From: Haloterrigena sp. H1
GTDB lineage: Archaea > Halobacteriota > Halobacteria > Halobacteriales > Natrialbaceae
Length of the DNA stretch: 64,000 nucleotides
Assembly: GCF_005938085.1 (NCBI RefSeq)
Contig: NZ_SMZK01000002.1
Span: 1-64,000 of the forward strand
Direction of reading: 5' to 3'
The position numbers and the translations under genes are program-made. Every line of letters starts with the position of its first letter. The stretch's first letter is position 1. The notes under the pieces were generated by a model. The model worked only from the letters and a program-made list of their open reading frames with translations. It was not told where the DNA came from and searched no databases. Below are positions 18,315-27,497 of this stretch, piece by piece.

Positions 18315-18512
18315 TTTCTTTTTCAAACAGCTTCTCTGAGGGCGATCGTAACGGGTGTCAGCTGTATGGTGGTTTGTAGAATTTGAGATCCCGAAGTTGT
18401 GAACTACACCGCTCGGAGAAGCTATAGCGCTATATAATTTATAGAATATGGTTTTGCACGCTCGAGCACCCGAGACTGTCGAAATCAACCGCGAGAGTCG
18501 TTTTCACATTCA

Positions 18513-18538
18513 CTTGGTTAAAAACAAGTTTAACCAAG
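18513..18538. promoter_or_regulatory. Perfect 10-bp inverted repeat upstream of integrase
   Basis: CTTGGTTAAA (18513-18522), loop AACAAG, then TTTAACCAAG (18529-18538), ending 37 bases before the integrase ATG. Position and symmetry suggest an operator or recombinase arm site. A separate 12-bp palindrome TATAGCGCTATA lies about 90 bases further upstream (about 18422-18433), beside an AT-rich TATAATTTATAG stretch. Confidence 0.55.
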
Positions 18539-18575
18539 GGACTTTACGAGGGTCGACACTGTACCCCACATACGA

Positions 18576-19718
18576 ATGTCTGGATCAACGGAACGAGGGG
18601 CTTCCTCCGGGGGGACAACCGTCCACGAGGCCATCGAGAGCTACCTGCGCTATAAGATCAACGCCGACGGGTCAAAGACGACCATGCGTTCCCCACTACG
18701 TGAGTTCGCTGACCACTGTCGAGACGAGCGTGATCTCGAGTTCGTCGACGAGCTCACACCCCACGATGTCCGCAGTTATAGCGAGCACCTCTACGACCGC
18801 GTCGTAATCGATGAGGACCTGGCGGCTTCAACCGCTCACAACTACTTCGCGTACGTCCGGGCCTTTCTCTCCTGGTCGGTGCGAGAACAACACCTCGAGT
18901 CGAACCCGGCGAATACGAACACCGCGATGGACCCGCTGCCAGAGGACGACGGGAAACGCAAGCGCCAGTACTGGAGCGCCGAGGACCGCGAGACGTTACT
19001 CGAGTATGCCACCAAGCGCGTGGGCATGGCTCTCGAGGGAACCATCCGGACCGATGTAGAGGCGGCCTTTCGTGACCGGGCAATCGTCGTCATGCTCGAC
19101 GGGACAGGGGCGCGTGGTGCTGAGTTGTTCGCCGATCCAAAAGACGATAAACGAAACGGCCTCCGGTGGAAGAACGTCGATTTCGACGAGCAGCTGATCG
19201 AAGTCTACGGCAAGTCCCGTGAGTACGAACAGGCCCCGTTCCCCGCAAGCGTCCATGATGTCCTCAAGCGCTGGTACCGGGTGCAAGAGCCGACGACCGA
19301 AGCGTGGCCCGTCTTTCCGACCGGTCACTACGGGTCGAAAAAGCGCACGCTCGAGGATGCACTCGGCGAGAAGGAAGTCTCTCGGGCGCTCGAGGAGAGG
19401 GGTGACGCCGGGAAGACCGAGGTGCTCGACCGTCAACACCGTGAGCACGAGGTTCCGCCGCCGTCGATCTCGAAAGAGGGCGTTCGCCGACTGCTGAAAC
19501 GGCTCACCGACGAAGCCGGGATCGATCCGGACGGCGAGTACGACTATCTGACGCTGCACGGCGCTCGGCGGGCACTCGGACGAGACCTCTATACCAGCGG
19601 GATGTCCGAAAAGGCTCAGGAAGCGTTACGACACAACTCGATAGAGACTACCCACGAGGCCTACGCCGACGTCAAGATGAAGGACGTCTCCGATTCGATC
19701 GACGACGTTCGTGGCTGA
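18576..19718 (+). CDS. Tyrosine recombinase (XerC/D-like integrase)
   Basis: A 380-residue site-specific recombinase. The N-terminal SAM-like core-binding domain (residues about 12-115) is followed by the catalytic domain. The active-site set is visible: Arg in GTGARGAELF, Lys in VYGKSREYEQAPF, H-x-x-R in LHGARRALG, His in LRHNSIETTHEAY and the nucleophilic Tyr just after (HEAYADV). Intact. Similar architecture occurs in haloarchaeal plasmid and provirus integrases, and in the decayed minus-strand copy at 44797. No tRNA or obvious att duplication is seen beside it, so the integration site cannot be assigned. It may act on plasmid multimers instead. Confidence 0.9.
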   Translation: MSGSTERGASSGGTTVHEAIESYLRYKINADGSKTTMRSPLREFADHCRDERDLEFVDELTPHDVRSYSEHLYDRVVIDEDLAASTAHNYFAYVRAFLSWSVREQHLESNPANTNTAMDPLPEDDGKRKRQYWSAEDRETLLEYATKRVGMALEGTIRTDVEAAFRDRAIVVMLDGTGARGAELFADPKDDKRNGLRWKNVDFDEQLIEVYGKSREYEQAPFPASVHDVLKRWYRVQEPTTEAWPVFPTGHYGSKKRTLEDALGEKEVSRALEERGDAGKTEVLDRQHREHEVPPPSISKEGVRRLLKRLTDEAGIDPDGEYDYLTLHGARRALGRDLYTSGMSEKAQEALRHNSIETTHEAYADVKMKDVSDSIDDVRG

Positions 19719-19739
19719 GAACGAACTTGAGACACTCCT

Positions 19740-19917
19740 TACTTTTCGATTCTGGAATGCCCCCGTGGTGTTTGTTGACGAACTATTTAAACGGTCTGCC
19801 AAAACAGGCCTCACACTGCTGATGTTCGTTGGCTTACCAGATGTGAGCGTAGACAAGGACAAAGCGTTGGGTGAGGAAAAAGTAGTGTGGTATCAAGTAA
19901 CTACCACAGATTCTTAA
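19740..19917 (+). pseudogene. Remnant of an ISH6-type transposase C-terminus
   Basis: The frame reads FVDELFKRSAKTGLTLLMFVG, matching the extreme C-terminus of the intact ISH6 protein at 25761-27104 (FADELLERSAKTAITMEVSV) in register. The rest of the gene is absent. It follows the integrase with no spacer. The surrounding 19918-20022 is AT-rich and probably holds the promoter of the sensor kinase gene. Moderate confidence because the match is short. Confidence 0.5.
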
Positions 19918-20022
19918 TACTTCCAAAATCTACTATTTTTCCAATGTCGAAGAGTACTACAGAGTATCGGAAGACCAGTGATCCACTTTAAGAGCTGTAT
20001 TTAGGCTATTAGGGTATTAGAA

Positions 20023-23000
20023 ATGACAGAAACCACCTTCCCGATCCAGGAAGCTAAACAGCAACTTCACCAAATCATTCGAAGAGATGCCCCATTCGAT
20101 CAAAAAGCCCGCGAGGCAATAGCACTCGGATCGCAGTATCTCGACACGAATGTCGGCTATCTCAATCGGATCGACCAAGAAACCGATTACATAGAGGCAA
20201 TCATTACGGTCGATATAACTGATGAGGATCCCATTCAAGATGGGGAGAATGATCTCAGTAAGCGGTACTGTCGTGTAGCTATCAAAGACGACGAACCGCT
20301 CGCACTTCACGACGCTCCCGAACAGGGATGGGACGATGACCCCGCGTTCGAAACGGGAGGTGTCCACACTTATCTTGGAACTCCGCTTATCATTGACGAA
20401 AACCTCTATGGGACGGTCTGTTTTGTGGCTGAAAACGCCCGTTCCGAACCGTTTAGCGAGACCGAGGTGCAGTTTGCGGAATACATCACTCGGTTGCTTG
20501 AACGGGAACTCGACCGAGAGGAAGTTGCGACTCAACTCACGAATCAGACCAACCTTTCCATTGTTCTGAATCGGGTGTTACGACACAATCTCCGCAATGA
20601 CCTCACCGTCATCCGGGGCTATACAGAGCTTATTACCGATCAGATAAATAATAACGATACTGCCGAAATCCTCCTTAGCGAAATCGATGGCCTCATGCAA
20701 TTGACTCAGAAGGCCCGTGAGCTGGAAGATGTCATCTCGGCTAGCTCCGATCGACAGCACACAGAGGTTGGTCCCTTCATTGAGGAACTCTCCGAAACAA
20801 TCGCTCAGGATTATCCGAATGCATCGATCTCCGTCGAATACGATGAGGAAATCCATGCAAGTGTCTTAGAGAACTTCGACCGGGCTATCGAAGAACTCAT
20901 CAGAAATGCTGCCAAGCATAGTGGCGACCACCCCACAGTCACAATTGAGATCGAATTAATTCCAAATGCCGTCAAGATCCGGATTCAAGACGATGGTTCG
21001 GGACTCCCCGAGCAGGAAGCGAAGGTTCTGACCGAGGGTGAAGAGACACCCCTCACCCATGGGTCCGGATTAGGACTGTGGTTGGCCCACTGGATTATCA
21101 CTAGCCACGATGGTTCCATTGATCCAGACGTCACCGAGAACGGGACGACGATGACAGTCTCTATCCCTCGTAAGCCCACCGTTGGTTTCCAGCAACAGCT
21201 TACAGAACTCACACAATCGCGTGACAAGTATAAAACGACCTTCGACAAGGCGAAGGACATGATGGTTGTTCTCAATGATGAGGGCCGAATCATCGAGGCA
21301 AATCCTGCAATGGGATCCATTGTAGGGCAGGACACGCAGGAGTTATTAGGTCGGTCAATGTCGGAATTTCTCTCTAATGAGCCCGATTTCGAAGCCGAAT
21401 GGCGTGAATTCTTGCAGACCGGGAATAAACGAGACACATTGACGATTGTCGACTCTGATGGGGTGGAGCGGATACTCGAATTTTCGGCGACAGTTGATAT
21501 TATTCCCGGACAACATCTCTTCCTCGGTCGGGATGTCACCGAACAGAAGCAACGTGAAGTGGCGGTACGCGAGGCAAAACAGCGACTCGATCTAGCCCTT
21601 GACGGTGCCGACGCCGGCGTGTGGGACTGGAACATGGAAACCGACGAGGTGACTTGGGACGAGACGATGGAACAGCTGTTCGGTCTCGAAACTGACACGT
21701 ACGAAGGGACGCTCAACGCGTTCTTCGAGCGCGTCCACCCGGATGACCGGAAAAGACTCGATATCGCCATCCAGACAGCCATTGAGGAAGATGAGCGGTT
21801 CGAAGCCGAGTACCGCATCCAGCGTAACAATGGCGGGCAACGCTGGGTGAACGCCCGCGGTGAACTATTCTCCAATGGAGGGGCCGACCAGATGGTCGGT
21901 ATCGTTACTGATATCACAGAGCGCAAGGAGCGCGAATACGAGTTAGAATCCCTAAAAGAGCGGTACGAAACCTTATTGGACGCGGCTCCGGACCCCGTAT
22001 TCATTGGGGATACCGAGACTGGAGAGATTATCGAAGTGAATGCCGCTGCTGAAAAGTTGGTCGGTGAACCGCGTGAGGATATAATCGGCCGACATCAATC
22101 CGATCTCCATCCTTCAGATCAGTCTGAGCAGTACCGCCAATTGTTCGAGGAACAGGTTGAAGAGGGCAAAATGAAGGGGCAACTACCCGATGGATCTCAA
22201 ATCTATATCGTAACAGGCGATGGGGAGCAGATTCCAGTCGAAATTAGCGTCGACACGGTATCGCTTCGCGATGAATCGGTCATATTTGGCATCTTTCGAG
22301 ACATCTCAGAACGGCTTGAACGCGAGGCGGAACTCGAGTCGAAAACGCGGGCGATCGACAAAGCCCCAGTTGGGATCGCATTGTCCGATCCGAACAAGGA
22401 AGACAATCCACTTACATATGTAAACGAGCAGTTCAGTGAACTTACTGGATACAATAAAGAAGAAATCCTTGGAAAGAACTGTCGGTTTTTACAGGAAGAC
22501 GGAGCCGATCCGGAAACTGTATCGACAATTCGGCAGGCTATTGAGGAACAGGAGCCGGTGACAGAAATCATCCGAAACTATCGGAAAGACGGCACCAAAT
22601 TCTGGAATCAGTTGACGATTGCGCCGATTACAACCGGGAGCGGTGAACTGGCCAACTACGTCGCGTTCCAGGATGATGTGACCGACCAGATTGAACGCGA
22701 GCAAGCCCTTGAAGAGACGACACAACGGCTCGAAGCTATCTTTGAAGCCTCCCCAGATGCAATTGTCGGACTTGACAAGGACGCAACTGTCGAATTGTGG
22801 AACGATGCAGCTGAAGACATGTTCGGGTACACTGCAGATACGGTAATTGGCGAATCAATTCAGTCTGTTGGGTTACACAGTGACGAACAATATTCTGAAT
22901 TACGAGAGCGCTTCAAGCGTGCTTTAGAGGGTGAAACGCTCACCAATCATGAAATACAGCTACGGACGAAAGATGGCGAGCGAAGCCATCTACGTATATC

Positions 23001-23106
23001 CACGGCACCTATCAAGAACAAGTCTGGAGAAATCACGGGTGTAATGGGCATCGCCAAGCGAATTGTAGGAAATATGAGCAGTACCTCCGCTGATAGAGAT
23101 TATTGA
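20023..23106 (+). CDS. Sensor histidine kinase: GAF, kinase core, five PAS domains including a LOV domain
   Basis: 1,027 residues, no membrane segment, so a cytosolic sensor. Order: GAF (about 15-165); HisKA-type dimerisation helix with phospho-acceptor His188 (NRVLRHNLRND); HATPase with N box ELIRNAAKHS, G1 DDGSGLP and G2 HGSGLGLWL (about 270-385). Five PAS domains follow, starting near 402, 521, 646, 773 and 901. The fourth is a LOV domain: GKNCRFLQ with Cys820, the flavin-adduct cysteine, plus VNEQFSELTGY and NYRKDGTKFWNQLTIAPI. Kinase-before-PAS order is unusual. The end (GIAKRIVGNMSS...) departs from the usual PAS exit just before an IS6 remnant, so the gene may be truncated from a longer sensor. 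The phosphorelay partner is not in the window. Confidence 0.9.
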   Translation: MTETTFPIQEAKQQLHQIIRRDAPFDQKAREAIALGSQYLDTNVGYLNRIDQETDYIEAIITVDITDEDPIQDGENDLSKRYCRVAIKDDEPLALHDAPEQGWDDDPAFETGGVHTYLGTPLIIDENLYGTVCFVAENARSEPFSETEVQFAEYITRLLERELDREEVATQLTNQTNLSIVLNRVLRHNLRNDLTVIRGYTELITDQINNNDTAEILLSEIDGLMQLTQKARELEDVISASSDRQHTEVGPFIEELSETIAQDYPNASISVEYDEEIHASVLENFDRAIEELIRNAAKHSGDHPTVTIEIELIPNAVKIRIQDDGSGLPEQEAKVLTEGEETPLTHGSGLGLWLAHWIITSHDGSIDPDVTENGTTMTVSIPRKPTVGFQQQLTELTQSRDKYKTTFDKAKDMMVVLNDEGRIIEANPAMGSIVGQDTQELLGRSMSEFLSNEPDFEAEWREFLQTGNKRDTLTIVDSDGVERILEFSATVDIIPGQHLFLGRDVTEQKQREVAVREAKQRLDLALDGADAGVWDWNMETDEVTWDETMEQLFGLETDTYEGTLNAFFERVHPDDRKRLDIAIQTAIEEDERFEAEYRIQRNNGGQRWVNARGELFSNGGADQMVGIVTDITERKEREYELESLKERYETLLDAAPDPVFIGDTETGEIIEVNAAAEKLVGEPREDIIGRHQSDLHPSDQSEQYRQLFEEQVEEGKMKGQLPDGSQIYIVTGDGEQIPVEISVDTVSLRDESVIFGIFRDISERLEREAELESKTRAIDKAPVGIALSDPNKEDNPLTYVNEQFSELTGYNKEEILGKNCRFLQEDGADPETVSTIRQAIEEQEPVTEIIRNYRKDGTKFWNQLTIAPITTGSGELANYVAFQDDVTDQIEREQALEETTQRLEAIFEASPDAIVGLDKDATVELWNDAAEDMFGYTADTVIGESIQSVGLHSDEQYSELRERFKRALEGETLTNHEIQLRTKDGERSHLRISTAPIKNKSGEITGVMGIAKRIVGNMSSTSADRDY

Positions 23107-23142
23107 CTCTGTTGAAGTTCTTTTCTTCATATATAATGTATA

Positions 23143-23397
23143 ATGAAACAGCCAGTAGATGGGAACTGCGAATCGAGCATTAGAATCGATGGGTCGCACT
23201 CGTTGCAGGATGCGTGTCAGCGCCACGGCTTCGATTTCAGATACGAGAAACACGGAAATCGGAACGCTGTCGAACGTGTCTTCCGGGAGACAAAACGCAG
23301 AACCATCTGCTTCTCAAACTGTTTTAACAACGCCGACGCAGAAACCGCCGACGACTGGCTTAGATCGTTCAGCTTCGCATGGAATCAGCTTATCTAA
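23143..23397 (+). pseudogene. IS6-family transposase, C-terminal remnant
   Basis: About 85 codons matching the end of haloarchaeal IS6 (ISH14/15-type) transposases: DGSHSLQDACQRHGFDF, ERVFRETKRRTICFSNCF and the terminal ADDWLRSFSFAWNQLI. The N-terminal and first catalytic blocks are missing; only the last catalytic Glu region (VERVFRE) remains. It lies between the sensor kinase end and the PIN-like gene, overlapping the latter's stop by a few bases. It marks a past IS6 insertion followed by deletion. Confidence 0.85.
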
Positions 23398-23920
23398 ACA
23401 CTACCCTCCGAGGAGTGAACCACTTTAAGAGATCCTCAATGAAGCGGAAGCCGTTCACGTACGTGACTGAATCACCGTACCCCTCACTAGCGAACACGCT
23501 CTCAGCTCCTTCACCGGCAAGAATATCGGTCGTGTAGATGTACGCCTGGTCTGCCCTCCCCTCCACGAACGCCTGAGCGGCGACTCCAGCGAGCGCTGGA
23601 TCCGCACGTTCGATATCGCCGGCAGGGCGATCATCCGCGTTCGCGATGTACCGCTGGACACCGTCCATCGTCCGTGACACTAGCGCGTTCGTATACTTCA
23701 ACGGCTCTGAGACTCGTGCCCACCCCTCGTTGATTGCCGTGTCGATTGGCAGAGTATCGACATCGGAATCGTTGACGGCCAGTTCATCGTAGACACGCTC
23801 GGGGAGGACGAACGTGATATGGTTCCGGCGAGCGAACGCTCTGACCACGGAATACCGGCGATTCGAGGATTTCCCTATTGCTGCGAACAGGCCAGTATCC
23901 GCGATGTGGATGGCGCTCAC
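23390..23920 (-). CDS. PIN-like domain protein, putative toxin or nuclease
   Basis: A 176-residue protein beginning with the PIN-type strand IHIADTGLFAA, whose Asp would be the first metal ligand. Later acidic positions are in PERVYDELAV and YIYTTDILAGEGAESV. It overlaps the upstream HTH gene by four bases (ATGA at 23917-23920), so the two are translationally coupled. This resembles a two-gene toxin-antitoxin or regulator-nuclease unit. Its C-terminal end runs into the IS6 remnant. Confidence 0.65.
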   Translation of the reverse strand: MSAIHIADTGLFAAIGKSSNRRYSVVRAFARRNHITFVLPERVYDELAVNDSDVDTLPIDTAINEGWARVSEPLKYTNALVSRTMDGVQRYIANADDRPAGDIERADPALAGVAAQAFVEGRADQAYIYTTDILAGEGAESVFASEGYGDSVTYVNGFRFIEDLLKWFTPRRVVFR

Positions 23921-24519
23921 GTGTCGTCGCCGATGATGTCTCCATTGACACCCTCGATATCTGCGACCGACGCGCCTGCCTCCTCAATATCGAAATGCTT
24001 GTGGACAATGGGCCGGAGCCCTTGAAGGATGATCTCGGCCGCAAGCGGCGAGATATCGAGATCACGGGCCATCAGCCGGTGGGTGACCTCTCCCCTCTCC
24101 CGGTCTACGGTGTAGGTCAGTGCTGTCGCGAGGCCCGCGATTCCGTGCCGATCGATGTATGTATCGATGTCATCGTCGGTTGTTCGGCGCCCGACGGCAT
24201 CGATGAGAGCTGGCGTGATCGTGTATTCTCGGGTCTCATTGGCAGCTGTGACGGTCAGGTCGATGTCACGAGCGACATACGTTCGTGGTTGCTCGTTAGT
24301 TGTCGCCTCGAGGACGCCAGCGTCAACCAACCGGTTGACGTAGGTGTATGCTGTCCCCTGCGCGAGGTCGAGGGCGTTCATCATCTCCTGAACGGTCACT
24401 TCCTCCTCCTGATCGATATACGCGTACAGTTGAGCGAGCTGTGGCTCCTCAAGCAGGTCCGCGACCGAGAGGAAGTCGCGGATGACGTCGCCGTTGGCTC
24501 GGTTTGACGTACGTGACAT
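23917..24519 (-). CDS. HTH regulator, partner of PIN-like gene
   Basis: A 200-residue protein. Residues about 15-80 form a winged helix (EPQLAQLYAYIDQEEEVTVQEMMNALDLAQGTAYTYVNRLVDAGVLE), followed by TVTAANETREYTITPALIDAVGRR and an alpha-rich C-terminal domain of unknown fold (DUF7437-like in my reading). It precedes and overlaps the PIN-like gene, consistent with antitoxin-first order and autoregulation. Start ATG at 24519 follows an AT-rich promoter-like stretch. Confidence 0.7.
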   Translation of the reverse strand: MSRTSNRANGDVIRDFLSVADLLEEPQLAQLYAYIDQEEEVTVQEMMNALDLAQGTAYTYVNRLVDAGVLEATTNEQPRTYVARDIDLTVTAANETREYTITPALIDAVGRRTTDDDIDTYIDRHGIAGLATALTYTVDRERGEVTHRLMARDLDISPLAAEIILQGLRPIVHKHFDIEEAGASVADIEGVNGDIIGDDT

Positions 24520-24570
24520 GGCTTTGGTCTTGATTACAGTTTACAGCGAAACAGTAAAAGGTGTTTGGGT

Positions 24571-24755
24571 CACTCCTCCGTCGCCGCGACGAGATGCTGC
24601 TCGAGGTCCCCAGCGGAGACGTCGTCAAGTACCACTTCGATTTGGTCGCTCACATCGGCTGGCGGATCTGTAGCAAGGGAAAGCAACACCGCCACGACAT
24701 GCTTGCAATCACCCGCACCGTCGTAGGGGCATGTACACCGCGTGTTGATATTGTT
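24571..24755 (-). pseudogene. C-terminal fragment of a SWIM zinc-finger protein
   Basis: Read on the minus strand, the frame gives NINTRCTCPYDGAGDCKH followed by VVAVLLSLATDPPADV and ends EQHLVAATEE at 24571. CxC followed by CxH is the SWIM zinc-binding pattern. No start codon or N-terminal part remains; a stop lies a few codons upstream. It is related to the intact SWIM genes at 31125 and 47456. Confidence 0.75.
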
Positions 24756-25741
24756 CCCGCAAAGTCACATCGTACAGAGTGATTGAAAGACTGAGAAGGC
24801 CAGTTTGGGAGGATAGATGTTGAGAGAGTCTGTTTTCTCTGTTGCAGGAAGACCCAGACGAGAGATAGAGTACGTTTCCGCTGTTCTTTCGGCTCTGTTT
24901 AATCGCTAGACGGCGTCGAGTTGAGTCGTTAGAATCACTGTGTTGAAGCGGAAGACCGGAAATTGTGCCAACCCAAATCTTCCGCTTCACCGAACGCTGT
25001 GTCTGGATTGCTAAAAGAGTTGCTGACGATACGGACGAATCCGCCGCCCCGGAAGGTGGCGGCAGATTCGCCGATTATGCGATGATTCCGCTTCACTGCT
25101 TGCGAATTTACCTTGGGACGTCCTATCGGATGACCATTGACATACTGACGGAGATGCCACGAATAACCCGGGAGATCGGCCTTGAACCGGCCGATCTCCC
25201 TCATCCATCCACGCTATGTCTAGCGTTCGATAGGCTCGAAATGCGTGTGTGCCGAGTGCTGCTGCGCTATTCAGCGCAGCTGCACGAGACCGGTGAGATC
25301 GGCGCGATCGACGCAACGTACTTCGACCGCTCCCGTGCAAGTCGCCACTACTGCCGACGGACAAACTACCGCGTTCAGACGATGAAAGTGACGAAGCTCG
25401 TCGATACAGAGACGCAAGCGATTCTCGATTTGCACTGTACTACGACGTGGGAAGGGAGTGATGCAGAGATCTGTGAGCAACTCGCCCGCAAGCACGCGGG
25501 CGAGTTGCGCGTCCTCACGGCGGACAAGGGCTATGACTGTAACTGGCTTCGAGAAGACCTCCGAGAGCTCGACATTCGGCCGTTGATCAAGCACTGCGTC
25601 CATGCACCGTACGATCACGCGCACAACGCGCGGATCGATGACGAACTCTACGGCCAACGGGCAATGTCAGAAACCGTCTTCTCTTCTGTCAAGCGCTCGC
25701 TGGGCGTCGCCCTGCGAGCGCGAACCTGGTACCGAGAATTT

Positions 25742-27186
25742 GGTCCCGTCCCAAACTCGTCTAGAGTTCGCCTCTGGTAGCGTCAACTGACACCTCCATT
25801 GTGATGGCTGTTTTGGCTGATCGCTCGAGCAGTTCGTCGGCGAACGCCGCGAACTGCTCGGGATCGGCATACTGCACCAAATTCAACCAGAGAAGTGACT
25901 CTAACCCTGCTTCTGACCACTGCATCCATTGATTCTTACACCGCTTCGAAACTTCACCCATGGCTCGTTCGACCACGTTTGACGTCCACGGAACCTGCTG
26001 TTGATCAAGCGCGAGTTCCGCGAACGTCACGGTTGCTTCTGCCCATTCCCGGAGGTACGCCGTAGCTTTCGGGGAGTCTTGACGCTCTAACCTCCAGGCT
26101 TCCTTCCCGAGATTCTCGAGCGTTTGGTCGATCCGCTCGCGGATCGCCAAACGCTCATTCCTCGGTGCATGGAGTGCGACAGAGTTCTTCAGATGGAACA
26201 GATCATCCGTAACGCCAGAGACGATCGCTTTCCGCTCGGAGAGCGGAAACGTATCGTCTTTCCAGAGCTTGTACCCGAGCGTTCGACCAACGTGAACGAG
26301 ATCGAGCTGGTGAGATCGGTCACCACTCTCGAACGCATCGACGAGTGCCTTTTCGGCGTCACTGACGACCGTGGCGTCGTCAGTGACCGCCTCAGTCTCT
26401 TCGAGGGCTTCTGCTGTTTCATCCCAGGATTCGTTGACGTTGACGTCTAAGAGTGTGGTTTCTGTGTCGTCACCCTCGGCCGTCTGCCCGAGGGTGACGT
26501 TGACATCATGGTAGGTGCAGTGATCCTGCTGGCTATGACACTTCGTTCCGTCAGGAACGACAGTGTCTGCATTCGTCCCAGGAAGCCGATCACGAACGAA
26601 GTCACCGAGCTTGCTGCCGTATTCACGGACTCGGCGGTTGACCGTCGTGATCGAGGGCATGGGAGTGAAGCCGTCGCCGTGGGCGACGGCATCACGATAG
26701 CTGAGCGAAGTAGCGAGTTCGGCAGCCTGGAGCGAGATATCTTCTTGATAGATGCGCTGGCCGTCGAAGTCGATAAGATCCTCGAGCGGACGGAAATAGG
26801 TCGGGTTGCCGTCGGTGGCAGCAGTGTCTTTGACGTGGTGGAGGGTGAATTCGTGTTCTCCTGCGGTTGTCACAGCGGTTCGTGTGGAGGTTCCTGCGCG
26901 CTGGAAACGGCAGTCGCCGTTTCCGCGCGCGTGTTTCTCACCACAGTACGCCTCGACGAGGCGCTCGTCGAGGCTTCTGACGAGCTCCTCGAGGATAGTG
27001 GCCTCAAGCTGAATCTCGGTAAGAGATTCAGCGAGCGTGGCGAGCGGTAGCGTTTTGTCTTGGGCGATGCTAACTGCGAACCGCACGTTGATTTCGGCGT
27101 GCATGGGTCACTTCGGGCTGGATACCAGAGGTGACCCTGCTTCCACAGGAGTCAGTTACGACTCTAGACGAGTTTGAGACACGACC
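25742..27186 (-). mobile_element. ISH6-family insertion sequence nested in IS5 copy
   Basis: A 1,445-bp element with terminal repeats starting GGTCCCGTCCCAAACTCGTC and, at the other end, GGTCGTGTCTCAAACTCGTC; about 26 bp with three mismatches. The target duplication GAGAATTT is perfect (25734-25741, 27187-27194). Length, ends and 8-bp duplication agree with ISH6. It gives relative timing: IS5 copy 2 arrived first. Confidence 0.95.
25761..27104 (-). CDS. ISH6-family transposase
   Basis: A 447-residue protein filling the nested element. It has an N-terminal helical region, a cysteine/arginine segment (CGEKHARGNGDCRFQRAG) and the catalytic region with DTVVPDGTKCHSQ and VVSDAEKALVDAFESG. The C-terminus WTSNVVERAMGEVSKRCKNQWMQWSEAG ends in DELLERSAKTAITMEV. 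These blocks identify the ISH6 group, distantly related to mutator-type transposases. The ORF is intact, so the element is probably active. Confidence 0.9.
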   Translation of the reverse strand: MHAEINVRFAVSIAQDKTLPLATLAESLTEIQLEATILEELVRSLDERLVEAYCGEKHARGNGDCRFQRAGTSTRTAVTTAGEHEFTLHHVKDTAATDGNPTYFRPLEDLIDFDGQRIYQEDISLQAAELATSLSYRDAVAHGDGFTPMPSITTVNRRVREYGSKLGDFVRDRLPGTNADTVVPDGTKCHSQQDHCTYHDVNVTLGQTAEGDDTETTLLDVNVNESWDETAEALEETEAVTDDATVVSDAEKALVDAFESGDRSHQLDLVHVGRTLGYKLWKDDTFPLSERKAIVSGVTDDLFHLKNSVALHAPRNERLAIRERIDQTLENLGKEAWRLERQDSPKATAYLREWAEATVTFAELALDQQQVPWTSNVVERAMGEVSKRCKNQWMQWSEAGLESLLWLNLVQYADPEQFAAFADELLERSAKTAITMEVSVDATRGEL

Positions 27187-27497
27187 GAGAATTTCGTGAG
27201 ATCGCGCTGATGTGTGCGGTTTACAACATCAAGAAGGCCGCAAAACAGGAAATTCCGCTCCCCTCATGCGATTAAACACGGCCGTTCTTTCGCACGACAA
27301 TACCCCCTCCCTCCCCTTTCTCTCTTTATTCTGATAGATACAAACATTCAAGACCGCTTGTTCAAAACAAGAACCGTACTGGGCTTCGAAGAGAGCAAGC
27401 GAAGTAAGTGAGCGACCGCTCTCGATTGTCCTGATGGGGATTTCTCGTTGCCCCCATATCCCACGCGTCGTCCTTTTTGCCGAGGATTCTCGGTGGT

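Larger units (their letters stand above)
15908..18401 (-). mobile_element. IS4-type element with passenger gene, copy B
   Basis: Same length (2,494 bp), ends and gene content as copy A, directly adjacent in the same orientation with only AACTAC (15902-15907) between them. A third AACTAC follows at 18402-18407. Scattered substitutions separate the copies, so the tandem is not brand new. The pattern fits insertion of one copy beside another, or unequal recombination. Confidence 0.8.
24965..27275 (+). pseudogene. IS5-family transposase interrupted by ISH6
   Basis: The first 259 codons (through ARTWYREF) are identical to the intact copy 1 protein. The frame then runs into the nested ISH6 at 25742. 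The remaining codons (REIALMCAVYNIKKAAKQ...) resume at 27195 and end at 27275. The gene is inactive here but would be repaired by precise loss of the insert and one duplication. Confidence 0.95.
24891..27283 (+). mobile_element. IS5-family (ISH1-like) element, copy 2, split by an ISH6 element
   Basis: Ends GGCTCTGTTTAATCGC (24891) and the complement of GGCCGTGTTTAATCGC (ending 27283). It is flanked by a perfect 8-bp duplication GTTCTTTC (24883-24890 and 27284-27291). Subtracting the 1,445-bp nested element and its 8-bp duplication leaves exactly 940 bp, the length of copy 1. Confidence 0.95.

Noticed and set aside
18402..18575. tRNA gene or tRNA fragment as integrase target
   Set aside because: No cloverleaf or TTCGA-type loop found; only inverted repeats and AT-rich promoter-like sequence.
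19711..19917. Independent small gene downstream of integrase
   Set aside because: Overlaps the integrase end and matches the ISH6 transposase C-terminus, so it is better treated as a remnant.
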